A stretch of DNA of 64,000 bases. Source: Balneolaceae bacterium (GTDB taxonomy: Bacteria; Bacteroidota; Rhodothermia; Balneolales; Balneolaceae). The notes beneath the pieces are model-generated. The model saw only the letters and a program-made list of their open reading frames with translations, did no database searches and was not told the origin of the DNA. The stretch spans positions 3,026,730-3,090,729 of the forward strand of contig CP030887.1 in assembly GCA_006969905.1 (NCBI GenBank). Reading direction: 5' to 3'. Each line of letters starts with the position of its first letter. The first letter of the stretch is position 1. Below, piece after piece: positions 38,618 to 47,717 of the stretch. Position numbers and translations under genes: made by a program.

Positions 38618-39325
38618 ATGAACTTCATCGCATATATCCCAATTGCCACAACGGTTTTTTGCATCTACTTCTTTGTAATTATTTATAAACATTGGCGGCA
38701 AAAACCGGATGCTTTATATTTATTGTGGTGGACACTCGGGGTTGTCTTTTATGGAATCGGAACTTTGGTTGAAAGCCTTCACACTCTTTACGGCTGGAGC
38801 CCCCTTCTATTTAAAGCATGGTATATAGCAGGGGCTTTTTTAGGAGGAGTACCACTTGCACAGGGTACGATATATCTCTTAATGAAAAGAAAGACTGCAA
38901 ACATTCTTACGGTTATCCTGGTTATTGTGCTGGTTATTTCCGGTGTTCTTGTAATCCTCTCTCCTCTAGATACTTCAAAAGTTACGCATTTGCTTAGTGG
39001 TGATGTACTCGAATGGACATTTATTCGTGCAATTACTCCATTCATAAATATCTATGCTGTCATCTTCCTGGTGGGTGGAGCTTTCTATTCAGCATTCAAA
39101 TATTTTGGTAATACGGAATTTAAAGGACGGTTCTGGGGCAATGTTCTAATTGCAATTGGAGGAATTCTTCCGGGAATTGGTGGTACTGCCACCAAATTTG
39201 GACACACTTATGTACTTTACGTTACTGAATTGCTAGGTATTCTTTTGATTTTTGCCGGTTACCAGGTGATCAGAAATGACCGTTCGCTTTCTGTGCATAA
39301 AAATCAGGTATCAGCAACAACTTAA
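38618..39325 (+). CDS. Seven-transmembrane protein, unknown function
   Basis: 235 residues with about seven hydrophobic helices (near 4-24, 31-53, 65-87, 92-113, 129-152, 160-182 and 188-211) and short polar loops. The N-terminus is expected outside. Aromatic and Gly-rich helices (LWWTLGVVFYGIGTLVESL, GGILPGIGGTATKFG) recall the 7-TM sensor modules fused to signalling domains in other bacteria, but here the protein ends in a short cytosolic tail with no output domain. No conserved lysine in the last helix suggests it is not a retinal protein. I do not recognise a named family. ATG at 38618 lies just after an inverted repeat. Confidence 0.8.
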   Translation: MNFIAYIPIATTVFCIYFFVIIYKHWRQKPDALYLLWWTLGVVFYGIGTLVESLHTLYGWSPLLFKAWYIAGAFLGGVPLAQGTIYLLMKRKTANILTVILVIVLVISGVLVILSPLDTSKVTHLLSGDVLEWTFIRAITPFINIYAVIFLVGGAFYSAFKYFGNTEFKGRFWGNVLIAIGGILPGIGGTATKFGHTYVLYVTELLGILLIFAGYQVIRNDRSLSVHKNQVSATT

Positions 39326-39526
39326 GAAATCCTTCTGAGGTTATTGCGGAAACTCTGTATCAGCTTGATTTCTTGAATGAGTAGGTTGCCAGTTACCTCG
39401 GTATGAATGATGATTTTGTTTATTAAATCCGGGTGGTTGTAAACTGAAAAGTATATTATTTATCAGACATTTTAGGATTATAGTACTAGCAACTCCCCTC
39501 TTAAAATTTTATCTTTAAAGATTCGC
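39326..39526. other. Gap with no gene seen
   Basis: Between the 7-TM gene and the tandem hairpins I see no open frame of useful length, no tRNA and no repeat. It is AT-rich. It could be a long 3' untranslated region, the body of a small RNA ending at the first hairpin, or a leader of rsmB. No promoter box stands out. Confidence 0.5.
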
Positions 39527-39555
39527 CGAGCCAGCAAAAACTGGCTCGTTTTTTT
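39527..39555 (+). terminator. Strong intrinsic terminator upstream of rsmB (first of two)
   Basis: CGAGCCAG (39527-39534) pairs with CTGGCTCG (39541-39548), loop of six, followed by seven T. This is a textbook rho-independent terminator for plus-strand transcription arriving from the 7-TM gene or from a leader RNA. Confidence 0.9.
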
Positions 39556-39568
39556 GAAGCAGACTATA

Positions 39569-39600
39569 ACAATAAGGTGGCTCGTTCACCTTTTTTGTTA
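39569..39600 (+). terminator. Second hairpin with T run upstream of rsmB
   Basis: AAGGTG (39574-39579) pairs with CACCTT (39587-39592), with flanking AACAA/TTGTT extending the stem, and a run of six T. Its loop repeats TGGCTCG from the first hairpin (39578-39584), so the 5' arm of the first hairpin could pair here instead. It ends about 35 nt before the rsmB start. Confidence 0.7.
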
Positions 39601-39632
39601 GCATTAAACCAGAACTTATAAACCTGATTGCC

Positions 39633-40955
39633 TTGGAACCTGAATTATCAGAACGATCGGTAAGCGTTGAGATCCTGCTGGGATTTGACAGAGAGCACAT
39701 TTTAGACTATTCCCTTTCTAATGAATTAGAACCCAGAGAGCGGGCTCAGGTAAGAGAGTACGTACAAAACATACTTCGAAGAAGAAGTTACCTGGATTTT
39801 TTAATTGATCATTTTTCATCAGTTGGCATTGATGAAATGAAACCCGAGTTGAAGAATATACTTCGCCTGGCTATTTATGATATGCTTTTCATGGATAGTA
39901 CGCCTGACTATGCCGCCATCAATGAAGCGGTTGAAATAGCAAAATATATGCTGGGTTCAAAAACCGGAGACCTGGTAAATGCTATCCTTAGAAACCTGCA
40001 ACGTGAGATCGAGAACCTGCCAAAACCTGCTTTTGAAGATCGAACCAAGCTGGTAGCCACTACCTTTTCTCATCCGGAATGGTTAGTTGCCCGCTGGCGT
40101 AAGCGTTTTGGAGAGCGTGAAGCTTTTCAGCTCATGCAAGCTAACAATAGCCGCCCTACTTATTATATCAGGGTAAATACGCTGCGCACCAAGGTTGAGA
40201 ATTTTGAAATGCGTATGGATAAAATGGGAGTAGACTTTAAGGCAAGCGACTGGCTTCCCAATTTCTACAAGGTGGATTCAGTACAGCCTTTCATCGAAAA
40301 AGGATTGCTGGCTAAGGGCTTGTGCAACGTACAGGATGTTGCAGCAGGTTTTGCACCTTTTATACTAGATCCCCAGCCGGGAGAAAAAATCTACGACCTT
40401 TGTGCAGCACCGGGCACAAAATCCATTATGATTGCAGACTTAACCCAGGGAGAAAGCGATATCCTTGCAGTTGATATTTCCGCTGAACGCTTAGAAAAGC
40501 TGGCAGAAAGTGCGTTAAGCCATGGTGCCGAAAACATTAAAATACGCCGTGGAGATGTGCTGGAGCTTTCACTTCCCTTAGCAGATGCTGTACTACTTGA
40601 TGCCCCTTGTACAGGAACCGGAGTGCTGAGCAAGCGTGCTGATTTACGTTGGAGAAGAGACGAAGAAGGCCTCAAGAACGCGGTTGACCTCCAGGAGCAG
40701 TTACTGGAAGAAGCAGCCAATATGGTAAAACTTGGTGGAAGGCTTGTTTACAGCACCTGCTCAATTGAACCGGAAGAAAACTGGGAACAGGTTCAAAAAC
40801 TCATCGAAAAGATGGACGACAATTTTGAGCTTGAACCTTTGGAAGATTTTGTACCCGAAGAAATTTTAATTGAAAACGGTAAAGCCTACCAGACACTTCC
40901 TCACAAACATGGTTGCGATGGACATTTTGGGGTGCTATTTAAACGAGTTAAGTAA
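39633..40955 (+). CDS. rsmB: 16S rRNA (cytosine-967-C5)-methyltransferase
   Basis: Methylates C967 of 16S rRNA (Sun/Fmu family). An N-terminal NusB-like RNA-binding domain (about 1-140) precedes a Rossmann methyltransferase domain with LCAAPGTKSIMIADL (near 256), the DAPCTGTG motif IV (near 324) and YSTCSIEPEEN motif VI (near 373); both catalytic cysteines are present. 440 residues. The likely start is TTG at 39633 since no ATG lies near the NusB domain start. The two tandem hairpins just upstream suggest that entry of transcription into this gene is controlled. Confidence 0.93.
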   Translation: MEPELSERSVSVEILLGFDREHILDYSLSNELEPRERAQVREYVQNILRRRSYLDFLIDHFSSVGIDEMKPELKNILRLAIYDMLFMDSTPDYAAINEAVEIAKYMLGSKTGDLVNAILRNLQREIENLPKPAFEDRTKLVATTFSHPEWLVARWRKRFGEREAFQLMQANNSRPTYYIRVNTLRTKVENFEMRMDKMGVDFKASDWLPNFYKVDSVQPFIEKGLLAKGLCNVQDVAAGFAPFILDPQPGEKIYDLCAAPGTKSIMIADLTQGESDILAVDISAERLEKLAESALSHGAENIKIRRGDVLELSLPLADAVLLDAPCTGTGVLSKRADLRWRRDEEGLKNAVDLQEQLLEEAANMVKLGGRLVYSTCSIEPEENWEQVQKLIEKMDDNFELEPLEDFVPEEILIENGKAYQTLPHKHGCDGHFGVLFKRVK

Positions 40956-41022
40956 TTAATCACTGTTTAGCATTTGATCTGGACTTAATGATCAAATGTT
41001 ATACGGCTAGTTTTTTTGAGAT

Positions 41023-43686
41023 TTGAATAAAGAAATTCCTGCTCAATACAATCCTTCAACAGTAGAAGACAAGTGGTACAGCTATTGGTTAGAGCATAAG
41101 CATTTCCATTCTACACCGGATGATCGTGAACCATTTACCATAGTTATTCCCCCTCCTAACGTTACCGGGGTTTTGCATATGGGGCATGTACTTAACAATA
41201 CTATCCAGGATGTGTTGATCAGAAAAGCCCGAATGAGTGGTTTTAATGCCTGTTGGGTACCCGGCACAGATCATGCTTCTATTGCCACCGAAGCTAAGGT
41301 TGTACGTAAGCTTCGTGAGGAAGGGATAAAGAAACGAGATCTCACCCGTAATGAATTTATGGAGCATGCCTGGGAATGGACCCATAAGCATGGCGGTATC
41401 ATTCTGAAACAGCTTAAAAAGCTCGGGGCAAGCTGTGACTGGGAGCGTACCACTTTCACCATGGATGATAAGTACTCCGAAAGTGTAATTGATACATTTA
41501 TTGACCTATTCAATAAAGGGAAAATCTACAGGGGTGCCCGGATGATCAACTGGGATCCGGCCGCACTTACCGCGTTAAGTGATGAAGAAGTAATTTATAA
41601 AGAAGTAGATTCCAAGCTTTATTATGTGCGTTACCAGATTTCAGGAACTGAAGACGAATACCTGACTATCGCAACAACACGCCCGGAAACCATACTGGGA
41701 GATACGGCAATCTGTATCAACCCAAATGATACCCGTTATACTCATTTACATGGAAAGAAAGCCGTTGTACCGCTCATAGAAAGGGAAATCCCCATCATTT
41801 TAGATGATTATGTGGATATGGAGTTCGGTACAGGTTGTTTGAAAGTAACTCCTGCTCATGATGAGAATGATAATATACTAGGTGAAAAACATGGCCTCGA
41901 AACCATCGACATAATGAATCCCGATGGTACGATCAGTGAGGCGGGCCAGCGTTATATCGGCCAGGATCGTTTTGATGCCCGTAAGGATATCATCTCTGAT
42001 TTAGAAGAATCCGGTAACTTGGTAAAGATTGAGGATTACAAAAACAAAGTAGGCTATTCTGAACGCACTGATGTGGCGATAGAACCCCGTCTTTCCCTCC
42101 AATGGTGGGTTTCTATGAAGGAGTTGAGTGAACCGGCTCTTGAAAATGTAATGAACGATACCATTCGTTTTCATCCTCCAAAGTTTAAAAATACCTACCG
42201 CCACTGGATGGAAAATGTGAGGGATTGGTGTATAAGCCGACAGCTTTGGTGGGGACACAGAATACCAGCCTACTATTACGGCGAAGGTGAACATGATTTT
42301 GTAGTAGCTAAATCTTTAGAAGAAGCACTTGAACTGGCTCGCAAAAAAACAGGTAATGCTGATCTTTCAGCCGATGATCTGAAACAGGATGAAGATGTGT
42401 TGGATACCTGGTTTTCATCCTGGTTATGGCCGATTTCAGTATTCGACGGATTCTATATCAAAGAAGAAGTTGATTACTACTACCCTACCAATGACCTGGT
42501 AACTGCGCCTGAAATTATGTTTTTCTGGGTCGCCCGGATGATTATTGCAGGTTATGAATACCGGGATGAGTTCCCCTTCCGGAATGTATATTATACCGGG
42601 ATTGTCCGTGACAAATTAGGGCGAAAAATGAGCAAGAGCCTTGGCAACTCTCCTGATCCTCTTGACCTGATTGAGCAATACGGAGCGGATGGTGTACGAA
42701 TGGGTATGTTATTTGCGACTCCGGCAGGTAACGACCTCCCCTTTGATGTGAAACTATGCGAACAAGGAAGTAAGTTTTCCAATAAGATATGGAACGCTTT
42801 TCGGTTCCTTAGCATGAACATGATTGATGGCGAAACCTATACTCCATCAACAGAAATTGATGAAAACAACCTGGTGGATCGCTGGATGATGGCCAGGATC
42901 CATCAAACCATTAAGGGTGTTGAAGAAGATTTTAAGGGTTATCGCCTGAATGATGCCCTTAAAAAAGTGTATTCACTGATTTGGGATGACTTCTGCGACT
43001 GGTATATCGAATTAGCAAAACCGGATAATTATAGCGATCCATTTGATAAGCAAAAAATGAATGTAGCACTGGGGATGTTTGAGCAGCTAATGAAACTCTT
43101 GCATCCTTTTATGCCATTCATCAGTGAAGAGATTTGGCAATACATCAATGATCGTAAACCCGAAGAAGCACTTTGCGTGTCTGACTGGCCTGTTTATGAT
43201 GCTAAATATGACAACCAGGAAGATGTAGACCTGTTCGTTGAAATTCAGGGCATTGTGTCTTCACTTAGAAATATCCGGGCAGAAATGGGTGTTTCGCCTA
43301 AAGAAGAACTTGAAGTACTGATGAAGTCTGATCGGGCAGATTCACTGAATGCCAATAGCTGGATACTTACCAAACTTCAATCTATACGTTCTCTCACCAT
43401 CGGCTCGGATGTTCAAAAACCCAAAGCCTCCTCTTCTGCACTAATTGGAAAAGATGAGTTGTACGTACCTCTTGAGGGGCTTATTGATGTGGAAAAAGAA
43501 ATTGAACGCATTAATAAGGAGATCAATCGCATCGAAGGTTTTCTGAAAGGTGTAAACGGTAAGCTTGCAAACGCAAGTTTTGTTCAAAATGCACCGGATG
43601 CCGTTGTTGAGAACGAAAGAAATAAAAAGCGAGACGGTGAAGCCAAACTGGAAAAACTACGCGAACAGCTCAAAGACTTTAAATAA
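41023..43686 (+). CDS. valS: Valine--tRNA ligase
   Basis: Charges tRNA-Val. Class I signature HMGH (near 52-55, in PNVTGVLHMGHVLNN) and KMSKS (535-539) are intact; the CP1 editing domain is present (TTRPETILGDTAICI, about 220-235) and the AHDENDN patch follows. The anticodon-binding domain runs from about 625. A C-terminal coiled coil (about 825-887, KEIERINKEINRIEGFL) clamps the tRNA. 887 residues is full length. The start is TTG at 41023. A weak hairpin (CATTTGATC/GATCAAATG, 40970-40999) lies in the 67-nt gap after rsmB. Confidence 0.97.
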   Translation: MNKEIPAQYNPSTVEDKWYSYWLEHKHFHSTPDDREPFTIVIPPPNVTGVLHMGHVLNNTIQDVLIRKARMSGFNACWVPGTDHASIATEAKVVRKLREEGIKKRDLTRNEFMEHAWEWTHKHGGIILKQLKKLGASCDWERTTFTMDDKYSESVIDTFIDLFNKGKIYRGARMINWDPAALTALSDEEVIYKEVDSKLYYVRYQISGTEDEYLTIATTRPETILGDTAICINPNDTRYTHLHGKKAVVPLIEREIPIILDDYVDMEFGTGCLKVTPAHDENDNILGEKHGLETIDIMNPDGTISEAGQRYIGQDRFDARKDIISDLEESGNLVKIEDYKNKVGYSERTDVAIEPRLSLQWWVSMKELSEPALENVMNDTIRFHPPKFKNTYRHWMENVRDWCISRQLWWGHRIPAYYYGEGEHDFVVAKSLEEALELARKKTGNADLSADDLKQDEDVLDTWFSSWLWPISVFDGFYIKEEVDYYYPTNDLVTAPEIMFFWVARMIIAGYEYRDEFPFRNVYYTGIVRDKLGRKMSKSLGNSPDPLDLIEQYGADGVRMGMLFATPAGNDLPFDVKLCEQGSKFSNKIWNAFRFLSMNMIDGETYTPSTEIDENNLVDRWMMARIHQTIKGVEEDFKGYRLNDALKKVYSLIWDDFCDWYIELAKPDNYSDPFDKQKMNVALGMFEQLMKLLHPFMPFISEEIWQYINDRKPEEALCVSDWPVYDAKYDNQEDVDLFVEIQGIVSSLRNIRAEMGVSPKEELEVLMKSDRADSLNANSWILTKLQSIRSLTIGSDVQKPKASSSALIGKDELYVPLEGLIDVEKEIERINKEINRIEGFLKGVNGKLANASFVQNAPDAVVENERNKKRDGEAKLEKLREQLKDFK

Positions 43687-43744
43687 ACTTGGCGTTACCC
43701 AGCGTTCTCTGCGGTTTTAAACCGCCAAGTACGCAGAGGGTCGC
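43687..43744. repeat. Palindromic dispersed-type repeat with interleaved arms
   Basis: The gap between valS and the helicase gene holds ACTTGGCG (43687-43694) / CGCCAAGT (43723-43730) and AGCG..CTCTGCG (43701-43713) / CGCAGAG..CGCT (43732-43744). The arms alternate A-B-A'-B', so the two stems are mutually exclusive or form a pseudoknot; a central GCGGTTT/AAACCGC hairpin is a third option. The 'CGCCAAG ... CGCAGAG' wording matches, from memory, a repeat found in many environmental bacterial genomes. Confidence 0.6.
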
Positions 43745-43756
43745 TAAGTTCTTTAT

Positions 43757-46060
43757 ATGAAAACATTTTCCTTACAACCTGAAGAACCTCAAGGTCGCCC
43801 AGACTTTCTAAAAGGTCTTAACGAGCAACAGAAAAAAGCCGTTACTCACACCAATGGCCCCTTGCTTATTGTAGCAGGTGCAGGTTCGGGAAAAACCCGT
43901 GTTCTCACCTATCGCATTGCATACTTACTGCAGCAGTTTAAAGCAGCCCCAAACGAGATTCTGGCGCTTACTTTTACCAACAAGGCCGCCAGAGAAATGA
44001 AAGAGCGGATTGGTAACCTTATTGGTGATAAAGCACAAAAACTCTGGATGGGGACTTTTCACTCCATATTTTCAAAAATACTCCGCTTTGAAGCAGACAA
44101 AATCGGGTACGGAAGAGATTTCACTATTTATGATACCAGCGATTCTGAGACTGTAATAAAACAAATTCTCCAGGAATTGAATTTTGATCCTAAAGAGATC
44201 AAGCCCCGTACTATTCGCAATAAAATAAGCGATGCCAAAAACCAGCTTATAAACCCTGATCAATTCCAGCAACGCTTTGTAAGCAGCACCCTGGATGATA
44301 TAACGGCCCGTGTTTATGCCTTGTACATCAAAAGGCTTAAACAAAGCAACGCCATGGATTTTGATGACCTCCTCATCAAACCCATTGAATTGTTTGAAGA
44401 ACATCCGGATGTATTAGCCACTTACCAGGATAGGTTCAAGTACATCTTAATTGATGAGTACCAGGATACCAATCATGCACAATACAAAGCCACAAAAATG
44501 CTTGCCGACAAATACAGGAATATTTGTGTGGTAGGCGATGATGCCCAAAGTATTTACTCTTTCCGGGGAGCTGATATTTCCAACATCCTGAACTTTAAGG
44601 AAGATTATGAAAATGCTACACAGGTACCCCTAGAGCAAAATTACAGGTCTACAAAGTCTATTCTTCAGTGTGCAGATTCTATCATTAAAAAAAATACCAA
44701 ACAGCTTGAAAAAACTCTTTGGACGGAGAAAGAACATGGCGAACCCATTACCATGCTCGATAATCATGACGAACGCGATGAAGCTAATCGGGTAGCAAGT
44801 TACATCAATGAATTGAAGCTGAGGGTTGGCTACAAGAACAATGACTTTGCCATCCTGTACCGCACAAATTACCAGTCCAGGGTTTTTGAAGAAGCGTTGA
44901 GAAGAAAAGACCTCGCCTATCAATTGGTTGGGGGGCTTTCCTTCTATCAACGCAAAGAAATAAAAGATGTGTTAGCCTATCTCACTTTGTTGGTTAATCC
45001 TCATGATGAAACCAATCTCCTTCGAATTATTAATGAACCTTCGAGGGGTATAGGAAACAAATCTATCCAGGATTTATTAGTACAGGCCCGGGGTGAAAGC
45101 CGATCGGTTTGGTCCATACTGGAACATGTAGAAAGTACAGATGTATATAAGCCTGCTAAAGTTCGAATCCGCGAGTTTGTGAATATGATAAATACGTTAC
45201 GGAGTGAATTAGAGCATGGTAAAGGTTTAACAGAAACTACCCGCTCTGTACTTGAGCAATCAGGATATATGAAGGCTTTGGTTGAAGAAAATTCACAGGA
45301 ATCGATGATGAGGCGGGATAATATCCTCGAATTCCAAAATGCGATTGCCTATTACGAAAAAGGTACTTCAAAGCCATCACTCAGCGCATTCTTGCAGGAA
45401 ATAAGCCTGATTACCGATTCTGATAAATTTGATGAAAATAAACCTGCCATCACTTTAATGACCGTTCATGCCTCCAAAGGACTTGAGTTTCCGGTAGTGT
45501 TTGTTGTAGGCCTGGAGGAAAACCTTTTCCCGGTTAGCGGAAGAGATGGATTTGATGCAGATATTGAAGAGGAACGCAGGCTATTTTATGTAGCCATAAC
45601 ACGTGCCCAGGAGCGGCTTTATTTTAGCTTCTGCCGAAGCAGGTATAAATTTGGTGAAGAGCAACGCCAGTTACGCTCTCGTTTTCTCGATGAAGTTGAC
45701 CCGGGAGTTGTTCGTACAGAGACAGGGGTTACAATTACCCAAAAAACAGATCGCTACCATCTTGATACCTCTTCTTCAAAATTATTTTCTGATACTTCTA
45801 CTACCATAGAATATGACTGGGAGACACCCGTTAGCAGGAAGTCATACAAGGAGACAACCGGAACAACCATTCATTATGATTACGATGATCAAAACGATCC
45901 TTTCCAGGTTGGGGCAAGAGTCATTCATGCTAAGTTTGGCCCCGGAAAAATCATTAGTCGTACAGGATTAGGAATGGATGCCAAAGTTGTCGTATTTTTC
46001 AAAGAACGAGGACAAAAAAAGCTGATGTTAAAAGCAGCACCCCTACAGGTAATAGATTAG
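43757..46060 (+). CDS. pcrA: UvrD/PcrA-type DNA helicase
   Basis: Superfamily 1 3'-5' helicase for repair and for clearing stalled forks. Motifs in order: LNEQQKKAVTH (Q motif), VAGAGSGKTRVL (Walker A, near 40-51), LTFTNKAAREMKER, LIDEYQDTN (Walker B), VVGDDAQSIYSFRGAD, EQNYRST, LMTVHASKGLEFPVVFV, and AITRAQERLY. The C-terminus has an SH3/Tudor-like segment (VGARVIHAKFGPGKI) as in PcrA, which contacts RNA polymerase. 767 residues, complete. It is 16 nt before the following secreted-protein gene. Confidence 0.95.
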   Translation: MKTFSLQPEEPQGRPDFLKGLNEQQKKAVTHTNGPLLIVAGAGSGKTRVLTYRIAYLLQQFKAAPNEILALTFTNKAAREMKERIGNLIGDKAQKLWMGTFHSIFSKILRFEADKIGYGRDFTIYDTSDSETVIKQILQELNFDPKEIKPRTIRNKISDAKNQLINPDQFQQRFVSSTLDDITARVYALYIKRLKQSNAMDFDDLLIKPIELFEEHPDVLATYQDRFKYILIDEYQDTNHAQYKATKMLADKYRNICVVGDDAQSIYSFRGADISNILNFKEDYENATQVPLEQNYRSTKSILQCADSIIKKNTKQLEKTLWTEKEHGEPITMLDNHDERDEANRVASYINELKLRVGYKNNDFAILYRTNYQSRVFEEALRRKDLAYQLVGGLSFYQRKEIKDVLAYLTLLVNPHDETNLLRIINEPSRGIGNKSIQDLLVQARGESRSVWSILEHVESTDVYKPAKVRIREFVNMINTLRSELEHGKGLTETTRSVLEQSGYMKALVEENSQESMMRRDNILEFQNAIAYYEKGTSKPSLSAFLQEISLITDSDKFDENKPAITLMTVHASKGLEFPVVFVVGLEENLFPVSGRDGFDADIEEERRLFYVAITRAQERLYFSFCRSRYKFGEEQRQLRSRFLDEVDPGVVRTETGVTITQKTDRYHLDTSSSKLFSDTSTTIEYDWETPVSRKSYKETTGTTIHYDYDDQNDPFQVGARVIHAKFGPGKIISRTGLGMDAKVVVFFKERGQKKLMLKAAPLQVID

Positions 46061-46076
46061 ACAGACGGCAACAGAC

Positions 46077-47588
46077 ATGAGGGTTAGCACATTAATCTTA
46101 TTAATGGCTCTGGTTTTTTCTATATCAGGCCTGGCACAGCCTGTGCTCACACCCAGAAATATTGCTTTGGGCGGTGGAGGAAGCACGTATATCACAGACT
46201 ATAACGCTAACTTTTACAACCCGGCTAATCTATTAATTCGTGACAGAAACAGCTCTTTTGATATTGGTTTGCTCATTACCGGAACGTATTACAATGGGGT
46301 ATTAAACTCTACAAACCTTGAGACACAAACCCAAAATTTTGAGAAAAATTTAAGGCAATATAATGCAGGGAGTTATGCCATTAATCCGGATCAAAGATCT
46401 CAAATTCTGGAAGATCACTTTAAGAGAGACCGGCTTACCTCTATTCATCAATCGCGGTTAGAATCTACCTTATTGGGAATGCGCTGGAGAAAAAACAACA
46501 GGGCATTTTCTTTTGCAGTAAGAACCAGAACTGCATCTTCCTTTGAAATTGGCAGAGGTTGGTATTCCAACGAACCCGTAGAAACTGAAACAGGTGATGT
46601 ATTAAGCCAGACGTTAAAACATCGATACCTCACACTTAACGAAATATCTTTTGGCTATGCCGAATCAGTAAAACACCTAAACGGAATGAGCTCCCGGCTT
46701 GATAATTTCATAGTAGGAATTGCTCCTAAACTTGTTTTAGGAGGCCCTTATCAAAATGCAAGTTGGGTAAACAATTACACTTCCTCCTCAGGCTCTATTC
46801 AACAAAGCGAACGTTTTGAATTTAGCTCTACCGGTGGCTTTAGTGATGCAACTTCAGCATACCTGAATGGTACACCGGTTCAAGAAGCTATTGCAAATAA
46901 TATCCAACCTCTTGAAGAAGAGATATTCAATGTAAAAGGTATAGGTGCAGGGCTTGACTTAGGATTTACCTATCTAATTACTTTAGGGAGTGACCTTTCT
47001 ACTTTGAATGTAGATGAGCAGGAAACGCAAAAATCACTCAGGCTTTCTTTTTCTATCACAGATATTGGTTTTGTATCCTATAATGAAGGAGGGCTGGTTT
47101 ATAACACCCAAACTGATACAAATACAGTGGCAACCTTTCCTGGACAATTGGATAATGCTTTTGTAGGAGCTCCCGGTCAGTTTCTTAGTTTTGCAGATCA
47201 AACAGATTATACTAACCCACTTACTAAGTTTACATCTTCGCCAGAGCCTTTTACTATGCTATTACCAACAGCAATACATGGAGGTATTCTATTTGAGCTG
47301 AACCGGTTAAAACTTATGGGAGACATAAGCATTGGCTTAGCTAATACTGCTTTCACAACTACAAAACTGACTACATCGCTGGGCATCGAAATAAGGCCAC
47401 TGAAGTTCCTTCCGCTTAGAGCGGGAACTCAACTTGCGCCACAGCTTCCCGGTTTCCTAAGCCTGGGTACTGCTTTTGAAACCAGGTATTGGGATTTATC
47501 AATAGCCACACAGCTTTCCACCCGTTCTATAACTACCAACACCGCATTAACAGGAATTACTGTTGCGGCTTTGCAGTTTCATCTATAA
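46077..47588 (+). CDS. Outer-membrane beta-barrel-like protein (DUF5723/TraF-like)
   Basis: 503 residues with a signal peptide (MRVSTLILLMALVFSISGLAQ, cleavage near 21). The mature start (PRNIALGGGGSTYITDYNANFYNPANLL) has the 'ALGGA ... NPAN' motif typical of FadL/PorV-like and DUF5723 outer-membrane barrels. The rest alternates aromatic strands and polar turns and closes with a strand ending in LQFHL, fitting an outer-membrane C-terminal strand. Likely located in the outer membrane; ligand unknown. Family label is from memory. It lies between helicase and lon, with no obvious functional tie. Confidence 0.82.
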   Translation: MRVSTLILLMALVFSISGLAQPVLTPRNIALGGGGSTYITDYNANFYNPANLLIRDRNSSFDIGLLITGTYYNGVLNSTNLETQTQNFEKNLRQYNAGSYAINPDQRSQILEDHFKRDRLTSIHQSRLESTLLGMRWRKNNRAFSFAVRTRTASSFEIGRGWYSNEPVETETGDVLSQTLKHRYLTLNEISFGYAESVKHLNGMSSRLDNFIVGIAPKLVLGGPYQNASWVNNYTSSSGSIQQSERFEFSSTGGFSDATSAYLNGTPVQEAIANNIQPLEEEIFNVKGIGAGLDLGFTYLITLGSDLSTLNVDEQETQKSLRLSFSITDIGFVSYNEGGLVYNTQTDTNTVATFPGQLDNAFVGAPGQFLSFADQTDYTNPLTKFTSSPEPFTMLLPTAIHGGILFELNRLKLMGDISIGLANTAFTTTKLTTSLGIEIRPLKFLPLRAGTQLAPQLPGFLSLGTAFETRYWDLSIATQLSTRSITTNTALTGITVAALQFHL

Positions 47589-47717
47589 CTGACACTTTGC
47601 CTCATCACCCTGTCATTCAAAGCAAAAGTATGACGCTTTGTGTTTTGTTTTACTTTGGCTTTGTATTTGCCTTAATGTGTTTAATATTTAGACAAAAGAT
47701 TTTTTAAAAAGATATTT

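Noticed and set aside
39521-39600. tRNA or other structured RNA gene before rsmB
   Set aside because: Stems are simple terminator hairpins with T runs; no cloverleaf or T-loop.
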